DNA of 63,702 bases from Mycolicibacillus koreensis (GCF_002104795.1 NZ_NCXO01000021.1:1-63702); one strand, 5' to 3'; numbered from the stretch's first letter, positions 1 to 9,630 are shown. Program-made: numbers and translations. Notes: generated from the sequence alone by a model not told the origin.

Positions 1-1
1 G

Positions 2-1435
2 GCCAGCGACCGCACCACCGCCAGCTGGTCGCTCAGCTGCGCGTCGTCGACCCCCGACGAGATCGCGGCGTTGCTGCAGGTGGAGCATCTGCTCGACCAG
101 CGCTGGGGGGAGACCCAGATCGAGCCGAGCCTGACCCGCATCAACGCCCTGCTGGATCTGCTCGGATCGCCGCAGCACACCTACCCGTCGATCCACATCG
201 GCGGCACCAACGGCAAAACCTCGGTCGCGCGGATGGTCGATGCCCTGCTCACCGCGCTGCACCGGCGCACCGGCCGGTTCACCAGCCCACATCTGCAGTC
301 CGCGGTCGAGCGGATCTGCATCGACGGCGCGCCGATCAGCCCGGCCGGGTATGTGGCCGCCTACACCGAGATCGAGCCGTTCGTCCAGATGGTCGACGAG
401 TCCTCGCGGGCCGCCGGGGGACCCGCGCTCAGCAAGTTCGAGGTGCTCACGGCGATGGCGTTCGCCGCGTTCGCCGACGCTCCCGTCGAGGTGGCCGTCA
501 TCGAGGTCGGGATGGGTGGGCGCTGGGACGCCACCAACGTCGTCGCCGCGCCGGTGGTGGCGATCACCCCGATCGGGATCGATCACGTCGACTACCTCGG
601 CCCCGAGCTCACCGGGATCGCCGCGGAGAAGGCCGGCATCATCCACCGCGCCGGCGAGCAGCAGCAGGTGGAGACCGTCGCGGTGATCGCCCGCCAGCAC
701 CCCGAGGCGATGGCGGTGCTGATGGACCAGGCGATGCGCACCGAGACCGCCGTCGCCCGCGAGGGCTCCGAGTTCGCGGTGCTGGACCGCGCCGTCGCCG
801 TCGGCGGGCAACTGGTGACCCTGCAGGGGCTCGGCGGCGTCTACGACGAGGTGTTCTTGCCGCTGCACGGCGAACACCAGGCCCACAACGCGGCGGTGGC
901 GCTCGCGGCGGTCGAGGCCTTCTTCGGCGCCGGCAAGGATCGCCAACTCGACCTCGACGCGGTGCGCGCCGGGTTCGCCGCGGTGCGCAGCCCGGGCCGG
1001 TTGGAGCGGGTGCGCGCCGCACCGACGGTGTTCCTCGACGCCGCCCACAACCCGGCCGGGGCGGCGGCCCTCGCCCAAGCGCTGAGCAGCGAATTCGACT
1101 TCCGCACCCTCGTCGGGGTGATCGCGGTGCTCGCCGACAAAGACGTCGACGGCATCATCGCGGCGCTGGAACCGGTGTTCGACCAGGTGGTCGTGACCCA
1201 GAACGGCTCGCCGCGCGCCCTCGACGTCGAGGAGTTGAGCCTGGCCGCCCAGCAGCGGTTCGGCCCGGACCGGGTCACCGCCGCGGCGACCCTCGCCGAT
1301 GCGATCGAAGTGGCCACCGCGATCGTCGAGGACGCCGGCGGGGACGGGACACTGGCGGGGGCCGGCATCGTGATCACCGGGTCGGTGGTCACCGCCGGCG
1401 CCGCCCGCACCCTATTCGGAGGTGAACCGCAATGA
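2..1435 (+). CDS. folC: Folylpolyglutamate synthase FolC (5' end outside window)
   Basis: Cytosolic Mur-ligase-family enzyme that adds glutamates to folates using ATP; actinobacterial members usually also act as dihydrofolate synthase. The frame is open to the left edge and has no ATG or GTG before the TTG at 71. The residues STPDEIA just upstream of that TTG already look like FolC, so the true start lies left of the window. Visible motifs are the ATP loop GTNGKTS (about visible residue 67), the Mur-type stretch EVGMGGRWDATN, and DAAHNPAG (about 345). The 477 visible residues nearly fill the usual length. The stop overlaps the next start (ATGA), so the two genes are probably co-translated. 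Confidence 0.96.
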   Translation, partial: ASDRTTASWSLSCASSTPDEIAALLQVEHLLDQRWGETQIEPSLTRINALLDLLGSPQHTYPSIHIGGTNGKTSVARMVDALLTALHRRTGRFTSPHLQSAVERICIDGAPISPAGYVAAYTEIEPFVQMVDESSRAAGGPALSKFEVLTAMAFAAFADAPVEVAVIEVGMGGRWDATNVVAAPVVAITPIGIDHVDYLGPELTGIAAEKAGIIHRAGEQQQVETVAVIARQHPEAMAVLMDQAMRTETAVAREGSEFAVLDRAVAVGGQLVTLQGLGGVYDEVFLPLHGEHQAHNAAVALAAVEAFFGAGKDRQLDLDAVRAGFAAVRSPGRLERVRAAPTVFLDAAHNPAGAAALAQALSSEFDFRTLVGVIAVLADKDVDGIIAALEPVFDQVVVTQNGSPRALDVEELSLAAQQRFGPDRVTAAATLADAIEVATAIVEDAGGDGTLAGAGIVITGSVVTAGAARTLFGGEPQ

Positions 1436-1833
1436 CCGCGCAGCCGGCCGACCCGTGGAAGAGTTTCCGCGGGGTGATGGCCGCCACGTTGATCCTGGAG
1501 GCCATCGTGGTGCTGCTGGCGATCCCGGTCGTGGCGATGGTCGGCGGCGGGCTGACCGCCGGGTCGCTGAGCTATTTGCTCGCGGTGGCGGCGGTGCTGA
1601 TCGTGCTCACCGGCCTGCAGGGCCGGCCGTGGGCGATCTGGGTGAACCTGGCCGTGCAGATGGCGCTGGTGATGGGGTTTGCCGTCTACCCCGGGGTGGG
1701 GTTCATCGGGGTGCTGTTCGTGTTGGTGTGGGTGCTCATCGCGTACTTCCGCGCGGAGGTCCTGCGCCGGCAGCGTCGCGGCCTGCTGCCGGGTCAGCGC
1801 GCCGATCCCGGCCCGGCGGACGGCGCCGCCTGA
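1432..1833 (+). CDS. DUF4233 membrane protein (Rv2446c-like)
   Basis: Small integral membrane protein of 133 residues with no known reaction. Four hydrophobic segments are visible, at about residues 15-38, 42-60, 65-83 and 88-107. They are followed by a basic tail (RRQRRG) that probably faces the cytosol. It starts inside the folC stop (ATGA), an arrangement I recall between folC and ndk in M. tuberculosis. Constant linkage to folC suggests co-expression but does not show a role in folate metabolism. Confidence 0.85.
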   Translation: MTAQPADPWKSFRGVMAATLILEAIVVLLAIPVVAMVGGGLTAGSLSYLLAVAAVLIVLTGLQGRPWAIWVNLAVQMALVMGFAVYPGVGFIGVLFVLVWVLIAYFRAEVLRRQRRGLLPGQRADPGPADGAA

Positions 1834-1851
1834 GCGGGCGGCCGCGTCGGT

Positions 1852-1857
1852 TACGCT
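1852..1857 (+). promoter_or_regulatory. Candidate -10 element before the ndk leader
   Basis: TACGCT fits the mycobacterial SigA -10 pattern TANNNT and ends 7 nt before a GTG at 1865. A transcript starting there would be leaderless. No convincing -35 is seen, which is common in mycobacteria. Confidence 0.4.
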
Positions 1858-1864
1858 GTGCGCC

Positions 1865-1939
1865 GTGACGCGGCCGCGACCAGCGCAGCGCGTCGGGGGA
1901 AGACCTGCTTTGTGGGGGAGAAGGAGTGGCGCACAGTGA
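1865..1939 (+). CDS. Possible leaderless 24-residue uORF coupled to ndk
   Basis: The frame from GTG 1865 encodes a 24-residue basic peptide beginning [10 protein letters not shown]. It ends in a TGA (1937-1939) that overlaps the ndk GTG start in a GTGA quartet. The candidate -10 at 1852-1857 puts the transcription start at or next to the GTG, so a ribosome could translate it as a leaderless ORF and reinitiate on ndk. The peptide resembles no family I know and may matter only as a translation event. It could be chance, since GC-rich DNA holds many short frames; the exact stop/start overlap is the best argument for it. Confidence 0.35.
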   Translation: MTRPRPAQRVGGRPALWGRRSGAQ

Positions 1940-2346
1940 CTGAGCGGACCCTGGTGTTGATCAAACCCGACGGGGTGCAGCGCCGACTGGTGGGTGAGAT
2001 TCTCCGCCGGATCGAGAACAAGGGCCTGACGCTGGCCGCGGTCGAGCTGAAGAACGTCTCCGACGAGGTGGCCCGGCGCCACTACGCCGAGCACGACGGA
2101 AAGCCGTTCTTCGCGTCGCTGCTGGAGTTCATCACCTCCGGGCCGCTGGTGGCCGCGGTGGTCGAGGGGCCCCGCGCGATCGCCGCGTTCCGGCAACTCG
2201 CCGGCAGCACCGATCCGGTCGAGGGCGCGGCGCCGGGAACGATCCGCGGTGATTTCGGGCTGGAAATCCAGTCCAACCTGGTGCACGGCTCCGATTCGGT
2301 GGAGTCGGCGCGCCGCGAGATCGACCTCTGGTTCCCCGGGTTGTAG
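1936..2346 (+). CDS. ndk: Nucleoside diphosphate kinase
   Basis: Transfers the gamma phosphate of ATP to nucleoside diphosphates through a phosphohistidine, keeping NTP and dNTP pools balanced. The 136 residues are the normal Ndk length. Visible features are [12 protein letters not shown] at the N-terminus, the NLVHGSDS segment carrying the active-site histidine, and the terminal W-F-P. Start GTG 1936 was chosen because VTERTL aligns with known N-termini and a GGAGAAGGAG stretch lies just upstream. A short upstream frame ends exactly on this start, so translation may be coupled. Confidence 0.97.
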   Translation: MTERTLVLIKPDGVQRRLVGEILRRIENKGLTLAAVELKNVSDEVARRHYAEHDGKPFFASLLEFITSGPLVAAVVEGPRAIAAFRQLAGSTDPVEGAAPGTIRGDFGLEIQSNLVHGSDSVESARREIDLWFPGL

Positions 2347-2389
2347 CGCCGGGTTGGTCGTCTTGGTCCGGTCCCGCGCCGCAGTGTGG

Positions 2390-2517
2390 GATACTGGACC
2401 CCGGTGAACGACGCCGAACCGGTGTCTGACACCCGGATGACGGCTTGGACAAGCGCGACCACCGCGACCCGCGATGCGGCGCCCCCTGTCGAAGTAATCA
2501 TTCAGCCCAGGCACTGA
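2390..2517 (+). CDS. Possible leaderless small ORF in the rne leader, with its -10 element
   Basis: GATACT (2390-2395) resembles a -10 box and ends 8 nt before GTG 2404. From there a 37-residue frame beginning VNDAEPVSDTRM runs to TGA 2515-2517. A transcript starting at 2404 would be leaderless for this frame and would give rne a 5' leader of about 240 nt. TTGGTC at 2363-2368 is a possible but widely spaced -35. The peptide resembles nothing I recognise. It could be a regulatory uORF or a chance frame downstream of a genuine promoter. Confidence 0.3.
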
Positions 2518-2588
2518 GTGGGTTCCACCCGAGCCGCTCGGAGCGAGACCACCACAAGCCCGGGATGTGACCCGGGTACATAAACGGA

Positions 2589-2629
2589 AGCCCCCGTGCA
2601 GGCCGCGTTGACACACGCGCCCGGGGGCT
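2589..2629 (+). promoter_or_regulatory. Stem-loop next to the rne ribosome binding site
   Basis: AGCCCCC (2589-2595) pairs perfectly with GGGGGCT (2623-2629) around a 27-nt loop. The 3' arm ends one base before the AAGGAGA Shine-Dalgarno at 2631-2637 and 13 nt before GTG 2643. A second small palindrome pair, CCCGGG twice around ATGTGA, lies about 30 nt upstream. RNase E is known in E. coli to control its own mRNA through its 5' leader, so a structured leader fits autoregulation; that is inference here. Confidence 0.45.
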
Positions 2630-2642
2630 CAAGGAGACTTAC

Positions 2643-5531
2643 GTGACCGATGATGTTCAATCCGCAGACACCTCCGAAAACCCGCAGCCGGGAGAGCTCC
2701 CCGAAAAGCTGAGGGTGCATTCCCTGGCCCGCGTGCTGGGGACCACCAGCCGCCGCGTACTCGAGGCGCTCGCCGAACTCGACGGTCGGATGCGCAGCGC
2801 CCACTCCAGCGTCGACCGCGTCGACGCGGTCCGGGTGCGTGACTTGCTGGACGCCGCCGCCGAGGCCGCCCCCGAGACCCCCGAGACCCCCGGGGTTGCA
2901 CCCGAGAGCCCCGAGGCCGCACCCGAGAGCCCTGAGGTCGCCGAGCCGGAATCGCGGTTGATGCTGGAGACCCCACCGCCGACCCCGGCGGGCGAGCAGC
3001 CCGGATACATGCCGCTGTTCGTGGCGCCGCAGCCGGTCGAACCGGCCCGGCGCGCCGACACCGACAGCGCTGAGGACAGCGACAGCGCCGACCCCGGCAC
3101 CGACCGCGACGGCGACAGTGACACCGACGGCGACGACGCCGACCGTCCCTCGGGTCGGCGCCGCCGCCGCGGCCGTCGTGGCCGGGGCCGCGGCCGCGGG
3201 GAGCAGAACGGCGACGACGACGGCGCCGAGGACTCCGACAGCGGGGAGACCACCGGCACGGGCGGTGCGCCCAGCGGCGGGGACGCCGACGGCGCCGAGG
3301 ACTCCGACGGCGGTGACGGATCCGACGACAACGGCGGTTCGGACCCCGGCAACCGGCGCCGCCGCCGGCGCCGCCGCCGCAAGAACGGCTCCGGGGACGG
3401 CGGCGACGAACCGTCGGCCGACGACCCGCCGAACACCGTCGTCCACGAGCGCGCCCCCCGCAGCGCCTCCAAGGACTCCGAGATCCAGGGCATCAACGGC
3501 TCCACCCGCCTGGAGGCCAAACGGCAGCGCCGCCGCGACGGCCGCGACGCCGGGCGCCGCCGGCCCCCGGTGCTCTCCGAGGCCGAATTCCTGGCCCGCC
3601 GCGAAGCGGTGCAGCGCACCATGGTGGTCCGCGACAAGGTGCGCACCGAACCGCCGCACGAAGGGTCCCGCTACACCCAGATCGCGGTGCTCGAAGACGG
3701 CATCGTCGTCGAACACTTCGTCACCTCCGCGGCGTCGGCCTCCCTGGTGGGCAACATCTACCTGGGGATCGTGCAGAACGTGCTGCCGTCGATGGAGGCC
3801 GCGTTCGTCGACATCGGCCGCGGCCGCAACGGTGTGCTCTACGCCGGCGAGGTGAACTGGGAAGCCGCCGGGCTCGGCGGGGCGAATCGCAAGATCGAGC
3901 AGGCCCTCAAACCCGGCGACTACGTGGTGGTGCAGGTCAGCAAGGACCCGGTGGGGCACAAGGGGGCGCGGCTGACCACCCAGGTGTCGCTCGCCGGCCG
4001 CTACCTGGTCTACGTGCCCGGCGCGTCCTCGACCGGGATCAGCCGCAAACTGCCCGACACCGAACGTCAGCGGCTCAAGCAGATCCTGCGCGAGGTGGTC
4101 CCGCCGGAGGCCGGGGTGATCATCCGCACCGCGTCGGAGGGCATCAAAGAAGACGACATCCGCGCCGACGTCACCCGTCTGCAGGAGCGCTGGAGTCAGA
4201 TCGACGCGACCGCGGCGCAGACCAAAAAGAAGGCCGCCGGGGCGGCGGTCAGCCTCTATGAGGAACCCGACGTGCTGGTCAAGGTCATCCGCGACCTGTT
4301 CAACGAGGACTTCTCCGAGCTGATTGTCTCCGGCGACGATGCCTGGACCACGATCACCGACTATGTCAACGCCGTCGCGCCGGAACTCATCGACAAGGTC
4401 ACCCGCTACGCCCCGCCGACCGGACCCGAGGGCCAGCCCGGCCCGGACGTGTTCGCGGTGCACCGCATCGACGAACAGCTCACCAAGGCGATGGACCGCA
4501 AGGTGTGGCTGCCGTCGGGGGGCACCCTGGTGATCGACCGCACCGAGGCGATGACCGTCGTCGACGTCAACACCGGCAAATTCACCGGCGCCGGCGGCAA
4601 CCTCGAGGAGACCGTCACCAAAAACAACCTCGAGGCGGCCGAGGAGATCGTGCGCCAGCTGCGGCTGCGCGACATCGGCGGGATCGTGGTCATCGACTTC
4701 ATCGACATGGTGCTGGAGTCCAACCGCGACCTGGTGCTGCGGCGGCTCACCGAGGCGTTGGCCCGGGACCGCACCCGCCACCAGGTCTCCGAGGTGACCT
4801 CGCTGGGCCTGGTGCAACTGACCCGCAAACGGCTCGGCACCGGGCTCATCGAAGCGTTCTCCACCTCGTGTCCGCACTGCGCCGGCCGCGGCATCACCGT
4901 GCACGCCGACCCGGTGGACTCCGCCCCCTCCTCCGGGGGACGCGGATCGGGTTCCGGCGGGCGGCGCAACCGGCGGTCCCGCAAGGGCCGCTCCGACGAG
5001 CCGGTGGTGGCCAAGGTCCCGGCGCACACCGCCGGGGACCACCCGATGTTCAAGGCGATGGCCGCCGCCAGCCAGGCGGACGAGACCGACGAGGACACCA
5101 CCGAGCAGCAGGGTGAATCCGCGACCGCCGCCCGCGCCCGGCGGGAGGCCGACGCCGCGGTCGGCGACGTCGACGAGGCCGCCGCGCAGGCCGGCGACAC
5201 CGCCGCCGACCGCACCCCGCCCGCGGCGTTCCCCGAGGAATACACCGACGAGGATCCCGACGACGACTACGAGGATGCCGACGACGATGCCGACGACGAG
5301 ACCGACGAGGACGAGGAGGAGTTCGACGAGGACTACTCCAGCGACTTCGACGACCTCGAGGACGACACCGACGACGACACCGAGGACGACTCCGACGACT
5401 CCGAGGACTCCGACGACGCCGACGACGCCGAGGATTACGACGAGCAGGACGAGGACGATTTCCCGCCGGCGCGGCCCCGGCGGCGTCGCGCCGCGGCCCG
5501 TCCCGCCGGCCCCCCGGCGCACGACGGGTGA
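2643..5531 (+). CDS. rne: Ribonuclease E/G
   Basis: Endoribonuclease that cuts single-stranded RNA in mRNA decay and rRNA/tRNA maturation. It has 962 residues. The N-terminal third is disordered and mixes acidic runs with arginine-rich clusters (RRRRGRRGRGRGRG and RRRRRRRRRK), likely RNA or partner binding. An S1 domain lies at about 355-445. The DNase I-like domain carries the metal-binding aspartates at D641 (VVDVNTGKF) and D685 (VVIDFIDM). The zinc-link CPHC gives C743 and C746. The C-terminal tail (about 865-945) is extremely acidic and ends in RPRRRR. A stem-loop directly precedes the ribosome binding site. Start GTG 2643 follows a strong AAGGAGA. Confidence 0.97.
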   Translation: MTDDVQSADTSENPQPGELPEKLRVHSLARVLGTTSRRVLEALAELDGRMRSAHSSVDRVDAVRVRDLLDAAAEAAPETPETPGVAPESPEAAPESPEVAEPESRLMLETPPPTPAGEQPGYMPLFVAPQPVEPARRADTDSAEDSDSADPGTDRDGDSDTDGDDADRPSGRRRRRGRRGRGRGRGEQNGDDDGAEDSDSGETTGTGGAPSGGDADGAEDSDGGDGSDDNGGSDPGNRRRRRRRRRKNGSGDGGDEPSADDPPNTVVHERAPRSASKDSEIQGINGSTRLEAKRQRRRDGRDAGRRRPPVLSEAEFLARREAVQRTMVVRDKVRTEPPHEGSRYTQIAVLEDGIVVEHFVTSAASASLVGNIYLGIVQNVLPSMEAAFVDIGRGRNGVLYAGEVNWEAAGLGGANRKIEQALKPGDYVVVQVSKDPVGHKGARLTTQVSLAGRYLVYVPGASSTGISRKLPDTERQRLKQILREVVPPEAGVIIRTASEGIKEDDIRADVTRLQERWSQIDATAAQTKKKAAGAAVSLYEEPDVLVKVIRDLFNEDFSELIVSGDDAWTTITDYVNAVAPELIDKVTRYAPPTGPEGQPGPDVFAVHRIDEQLTKAMDRKVWLPSGGTLVIDRTEAMTVVDVNTGKFTGAGGNLEETVTKNNLEAAEEIVRQLRLRDIGGIVVIDFIDMVLESNRDLVLRRLTEALARDRTRHQVSEVTSLGLVQLTRKRLGTGLIEAFSTSCPHCAGRGITVHADPVDSAPSSGGRGSGSGGRRNRRSRKGRSDEPVVAKVPAHTAGDHPMFKAMAAASQADETDEDTTEQQGESATAARARREADAAVGDVDEAAAQAGDTAADRTPPAAFPEEYTDEDPDDDYEDADDDADDETDEDEEEFDEDYSSDFDDLEDDTDDDTEDDSDDSEDSDDADDAEDYDEQDEDDFPPARPRRRRAAARPAGPPAHDG

Positions 5532-5543
5532 CCCCCTACCGGT

Positions 5544-5573
5544 TTGACCCCGTCCGCGCTGGTCACGTACCCT
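5544..5573 (+). promoter_or_regulatory. SigA-type promoter for rplU-rpmA
   Basis: TTGACC (5544-5549) and TACCCT (5568-5573) are separated by 18 bp, a good match to the mycobacterial housekeeping consensus. Transcription would start near 5581 and leave a 5' leader of about 110 nt before rplU at 5692. Confidence 0.6.
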
Positions 5574-5691
5574 TGAGCAGTTGTCGCCAGGCCCGTCCGA
5601 CGAGGGGCACCGTGGCCGGCACATCCCAGACCCCGCCCGCGCACCCCCGGGTTGCGCGCGCACCGATGAGCGAAGCAGAGGAACACACACG

Positions 5692-6003
5692 ATGGCGACG
5701 TACGCAATCGTCAAGACCGGCGGCAAGCAGTACAAGGTCGCCGTCGGGGACGTGGTCAAGGTCGAGAAGCTCGACGCCGAGGCCGGCAAGTCGGTCTCGC
5801 TGCCGGTCGCGCTCGTCGTCGACGGCGCCACCGTCACCACCGACGCGAAGGCGCTGGAGAAGGTCGCGGTCACCGGTGAGGTCCTCGAGCACAAGAAGGG
5901 CCCCAAGGTGCGCATCCACAAGTTCAAGAACAAGACCGGCTACCACAAGCGGCAGGGCCACCGTCAGCAGCTGACCGTGCTCAAGGTCACCGGAATCAAG
6001 TAG
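5692..6003 (+). CDS. rplU: 50S ribosomal protein L21
   Basis: Structural protein of the large ribosomal subunit that binds 23S rRNA. At 103 residues it has standard length. The N-terminus [16 protein letters not shown] and the C-terminal [19 protein letters not shown] are diagnostic. The ATG at 5692 follows an AGCAGAGGA ribosome binding site. It is followed 14 nt later by rpmA, the near-universal L21-L27 pair. Confidence 0.98.
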   Translation: MATYAIVKTGGKQYKVAVGDVVKVEKLDAEAGKSVSLPVALVVDGATVTTDAKALEKVAVTGEVLEHKKGPKVRIHKFKNKTGYHKRQGHRQQLTVLKVTGIK

Positions 6004-6017
6004 CAGGAGTCAACGAC

Positions 6018-6281
6018 ATGGCACACAAGAAGGGTGCGTCCAGCTCACGGAACGGGCGGGACTCCAATGCCCAGCGCCTCGGGGTGAAACGCTTCGGCGG
6101 CCAGGTGGTCAAGGCCGGCGAGATCCTCGTCCGCCAGCGCGGCACCAAATTCCACCCCGGCGTCAACGTCGGGCGCGGCGGCGACGACACGCTGTTCGCC
6201 ACCTCCGCCGGTGCGGTGGAGTTCGGCGTCAAGCGCGGCCGCAAAACCGTCAACATCGTTCCGGCCGGTACCGCCGACTGA
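6018..6281 (+). CDS. rpmA: 50S ribosomal protein L27
   Basis: Large-subunit protein whose N-terminal tail reaches the peptidyl transferase centre. It has 87 residues and begins [16 protein letters not shown], the non-cleaved type of L27 N-terminus rather than the Firmicute form with a removable extension. It is in an operon with rplU; an AGGAGT ribosome binding site precedes the start. Confidence 0.98.
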   Translation: MAHKKGASSSRNGRDSNAQRLGVKRFGGQVVKAGEILVRQRGTKFHPGVNVGRGGDDTLFATSAGAVEFGVKRGRKTVNIVPAGTAD

Positions 6282-6372
6282 CGTCGGGAGCGCCGCGAGC
6301 GTGCACCCACGGCGACCCTCGGCGCTGACCGTCGCCGTGCGGACACACTCGACGCACGAGAGGTAGTGTCCG

Positions 6373-7809
6373 ATGCCCCGCTTCGTTGACCGTGTGGTCA
6401 TCCATGCGCGGGCCGGTTCCGGCGGCAACGGATGCGCCTCGGTGCACCGGGAGAAATTCAAACCGCTCGGCGGGCCCGACGGCGGCAACGGGGGCCGCGG
6501 CGGCAGCATCGTGCTGGTCGTCGACCCGCAGGTGCACACCCTGCTGGACTTCCATTTCCGGCCGCACGTGGTCGCCGCGTCGGGCAAACAGGGCATGGGC
6601 GGCAACCGGGACGGTGCTGCCGGTGCCGACCTGGAGGTCGCGGTGCCCGACGGCACCGTCGTGCTCGACGAGCACGGCACCCTGCTGGCCGACCTGGTCG
6701 GCGCCGGCACCCGCTTCGAAGCGGCCGCCGGCGGGCGCGGCGGGCTGGGCAACGCCGCGTTGGCCTCCCGCGCCCGCAAGGCGCCCGGGTTCGCCCTGCT
6801 CGGCGAGCAGGGCCAGACCCGCGACCTGACCCTGGAGCTGAAAACCGTCGCCGATGTGGGCCTGATCGGGTTCCCCTCGGCGGGGAAATCGTCGCTGGTG
6901 GCGGCCATCTCGGCGGCCAAACCCAAGATCGCCGACTACCCGTTCACCACCCTGGCGCCCAACCTCGGTGTCGTCTCCGCCGGTGGGCAGACGTTCACCG
7001 TCGCCGACGTGCCGGGGCTGATCCCCGGCGCGGCGAGCGGACGCGGACTCGGCCTGGACTTTCTGCGGCACATCGAACGCTGCGCGGTGCTGGTGCACGT
7101 GGTCGACTGCGCCACCCTGGAACCGGGCCGTGATCCGGTCTCCGACATCGACGCACTGGAGGCCGAACTGGCCGCCTACACCCCCACGCTGCAGGGGGAT
7201 TCGACGCTGGGGGATCTGGCCGAGCGGCCCCGCGCGGTCATCCTGAACAAGATCGACGTTCCCGAGGCCCGCGAGTTGGCCGAGTTCGTCCACGACGACG
7301 TCGCCGCGCGTGGCTGGCCGGTGTTTTCGGTGTCGACCGCGACCCATGAGGGGCTGCGCCCGTTGACGTTCGCGCTGGCCGAGATGATCAGCGCCTATCG
7401 GGCGGCGCAACCGCCGGTGGTGCCGCGGCGCCCGGTCATCCGTCCGGTGCCGGTCGACGACTCCGGGTTCACCGTCACCGCCGCCGGGCCGGGCCGGTTC
7501 GCGGTGCGCGGCGCGCGCCCGGAGCGCTGGATCCGCCAGACCGACTTCGACAACGACGAAGCCGTCGGCTACCTCGCCGACCGGCTGGCCCGCCTCGGGG
7601 TGGAGGACGAACTGGTGCGCCTGGGCGCCCAGCCGGGCGCGGAGGTGACGATCGGGGAGATGACCTTCGACTGGGAGCCGACCACCGCCGCCGGGGTCGA
7701 CGTGCCGCTGGGTGGGCGCGGCAGCGACCCGCGGCTGGAATCCACCGACCGGGTGGGCGCCGCCGAACGCAAGGCGGCGCGGCGGGCTCGCCGGGAGCCG
7801 GGCCGGTGA
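6373..7809 (+). CDS. obg: Obg family GTPase (CgtA)
   Basis: GTPase that binds the 50S subunit late in assembly and links growth to nucleotide state. Of 478 residues, about 1-158 form the glycine-rich Obg fold ([17 protein letters not shown]). The G domain has the P-loop GFPSAGKSS at about 165, the G3 sequence DVPGLIPGA, and NKID. An OCT domain at about 360-430 ends in FDWEP, followed by a basic tail with ARRARREP. Its last bases overlap the proB start (GTGA). Confidence 0.97.
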   Translation: MPRFVDRVVIHARAGSGGNGCASVHREKFKPLGGPDGGNGGRGGSIVLVVDPQVHTLLDFHFRPHVVAASGKQGMGGNRDGAAGADLEVAVPDGTVVLDEHGTLLADLVGAGTRFEAAAGGRGGLGNAALASRARKAPGFALLGEQGQTRDLTLELKTVADVGLIGFPSAGKSSLVAAISAAKPKIADYPFTTLAPNLGVVSAGGQTFTVADVPGLIPGAASGRGLGLDFLRHIERCAVLVHVVDCATLEPGRDPVSDIDALEAELAAYTPTLQGDSTLGDLAERPRAVILNKIDVPEARELAEFVHDDVAARGWPVFSVSTATHEGLRPLTFALAEMISAYRAAQPPVVPRRPVIRPVPVDDSGFTVTAAGPGRFAVRGARPERWIRQTDFDNDEAVGYLADRLARLGVEDELVRLGAQPGAEVTIGEMTFDWEPTTAAGVDVPLGGRGSDPRLESTDRVGAAERKAARRARREPGR

Positions 7810-8906
7810 GCGAGGCCCGCGCGCTCATCCGCGACGCCCGCAGCGTGGTGGTCAAGATCGGCACCACGGCGTTGACCGGAACCAACGGGATGTTCGACGC
7901 CGGTCGGCTGGCCGCGCTCGTCGACGCGATCGAGGCCCGGATGGCCGCCGGATCCGACGTGGTGATCGTGTCCTCCGGGGCGATCGCCGCCGGACTCGAG
8001 CCGCTCGGGCTGACCCGCCGCCCCGGCGATCTGGCCACCAAGCAGGCCGCCGCCAGCGTCGGGCAGGTGGCGCTGGTCAACGCGTGGAACGCCGCGTTCG
8101 CCCGCTACGGACGCACCGTCGGACAGGTGCTGCTCACCGCCCACGACATCGCCCGGCGCACCTCGCACACCAACGCCCAGCGCACCCTCGACCGGTTGCG
8201 CGCGCTGCACGCGGTCGCCATCGTCAACGAGAACGACACGGTGGCCACCACCGAGATCCGCTTCGGTGACAACGACCGGCTCTCGGCGCTGGTGGCCCAT
8301 CTCGTCGGTGCCGACGCGCTGGTGCTGCTCTCCGACGTCGACGGCCTCTACGACGCCGACCCCCGGCGATCCGACGCCCGGTTCATCGCCGAGGTGAGCG
8401 GCCCGGCGGATCTGGCCGGGGTGGTCGCCGGGGAGGGCAGCTCGCTGGGCACCGGCGGCATGGCCTCGAAACTGTCCTCCGCGCTGCTGGCCGCCGACGC
8501 CGGGGTGCCGGTGCTGCTGGCCGGGGCGGCCCACGCCGCCACCGCGCTGACCGACGCGTCGGTGGGCACCGTGTTCACCGCGCGGGGCAACCGGATGTCG
8601 GCACGCAAATTCTGGGTGCGCTACGCCGCCGACACCGCCGGGGCGCTGCGGCTCGACGCCGGGGCGGTGACCGCGGTGACCGAGCGGCGTGGATCGCTGC
8701 TGGCGGCCGGGATCACCGCGGTGACCGGTGCGTTCAGCGGCGGCGACGTCGTCGAACTGTGCGGGCCCGACGGTGCGGTGGTGGCGCGCGGCGTCGTCGG
8801 CTACGACGCCGCCGAGCTGGCCGAGATGGCCGGGCGCTCCACCTCCGAGCTACCCGCCGAGCTGCGGCGGCCGGCCGTGCACGCCGACGACCTGGTCGCG
8901 CTCTAG
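7806..8906 (+). CDS. proB: Glutamate 5-kinase
   Basis: Phosphorylates glutamate in the first step of proline synthesis and is normally feedback-inhibited by proline. It has 366 residues: an amino acid kinase domain ([41 protein letters not shown]) and a C-terminal PUA domain from about 280. It overlaps obg by GTGA. The next pathway enzyme, proA, lies about 9 kb downstream rather than beside it. The 3' end overlaps the convergent tetR-like gene by 57 bp. Confidence 0.97.
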   Translation: MSEARALIRDARSVVVKIGTTALTGTNGMFDAGRLAALVDAIEARMAAGSDVVIVSSGAIAAGLEPLGLTRRPGDLATKQAAASVGQVALVNAWNAAFARYGRTVGQVLLTAHDIARRTSHTNAQRTLDRLRALHAVAIVNENDTVATTEIRFGDNDRLSALVAHLVGADALVLLSDVDGLYDADPRRSDARFIAEVSGPADLAGVVAGEGSSLGTGGMASKLSSALLAADAGVPVLLAGAAHAATALTDASVGTVFTARGNRMSARKFWVRYAADTAGALRLDAGAVTAVTERRGSLLAAGITAVTGAFSGGDVVELCGPDGAVVARGVVGYDAAELAEMAGRSTSELPAELRRPAVHADDLVAL

Positions 8907-9536
8907 GGACGGGACCGGCGCGTAGAGCGCCCCACGGACGATCGTGGTCAGCGCCTGGGCCAGCGCGGCGTCGTACTCCGGCGGGCGGTTGGGCAGCTCC
9001 TGCTGGCAGGTGCGCTCCACCATCCAGGTCAGCGCGCCGGCGGTCACCTCCGCCGGCAGTGCGGCGTCGATGGATCCGTCGTCCTGTCCGGCGACGATCA
9101 CCGAGGTCAACTCCCCGGCGATCCCGGTCAGCAGCCCCCGATACGTCGCGGCGACCTGCGGGTCGTAGCCGGACATCTCGCTGAGTGCGATCAACAGCCG
9201 TTGGTGGCGCCGGTAACCGGCGACGATGCCGGTCATGCCGCGGTGGATGTCGGCGGGGTCGTTGCGCCACGCCACCCGCCACCAACTCTGCGCCGCCTCG
9301 GTCAGATCCCCCAGGACGTGGGTGGCCAGACGGCGCAGCAGCTCACCCTTGTCCGTGAAGTAGATGTAGAAACTGGCCCGCGAGATCCCGGCCTCGGCCG
9401 ACAGCCGTTCCACGCTGAGCTCGGTGAAACTGGCGCCGCGGCTCATCAGCCGCTCGGTGGCGGCAAGCATGCGCTGCTCGATGCGGCCGCGGCGGGCCTG
9501 CCGGCCCGCCTGCGGTTTACGGGTCACCGAGGTCAT
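8850..9536 (-). CDS. TetR family transcriptional regulator
   Basis: Ligand-responsive repressor of 228 residues. The N-terminal HTH is clear ([10 protein letters not shown], then [21 protein letters not shown] at about 40-60). The C-terminal domain is helical, of the ligand-binding type, and its ligand cannot be read from sequence. It is divergent from the P450 gene, and a perfect 23-bp palindrome between them is the obvious operator, so it probably controls itself and the P450. Its last 19 codons run antisense over the end of proB, and the tail after PVPSLERD looks non-conserved. Confidence 0.9.
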   Translation of the reverse strand: MTSVTRKPQAGRQARRGRIEQRMLAATERLMSRGASFTELSVERLSAEAGISRASFYIYFTDKGELLRRLATHVLGDLTEAAQSWWRVAWRNDPADIHRGMTGIVAGYRRHQRLLIALSEMSGYDPQVAATYRGLLTGIAGELTSVIVAGQDDGSIDAALPAEVTAGALTWMVERTCQQELPNRPPEYDAALAQALTTIVRGALYAPVPSLERDQVVGVHGRPPQLGG

Positions 9537-9566
9537 GGATTGAGCCTAACGCCGGATGCGACATCT

Positions 9567-9589
9567 TGACTAGACACTGTGTCTAGTCA
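9567..9589. promoter_or_regulatory. 23-bp perfect palindromic operator between tetR-like and P450 genes
   Basis: Arms TGACTAGACAC and GTGTCTAGTCA flank one central base at 9578. The site lies 30 bp upstream of the TetR-family start (9536, minus) and 41 bp upstream of the P450 start (9631, plus). Length and symmetry are typical of a TetR dimer or dimer-pair site. Confidence 0.8.
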
Positions 9590-9630
9590 TAGCGTCGGTG
9601 TGGTCCCCGTCACGATGCCTGGAGGTTTGT

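Noticed and set aside
841..2616. 591-residue minus-strand frame opposite folC and ndk
   Set aside because: Arg/Pro/His-rich translation with no domain, explained by the GC-rich third positions of folC and ndk.
2347..2642. Known riboswitch before rne
   Set aside because: The hairpins do not match any metabolite-riboswitch core I know; a structured leader is the most that can be said.
2502..5933. 1143-residue open frame on the minus strand opposite rne
   Set aside because: Low-complexity Gly/Val/Arg-rich translation with no domain, lying antisense to an unmistakable RNase E; a typical GC-rich shadow frame.
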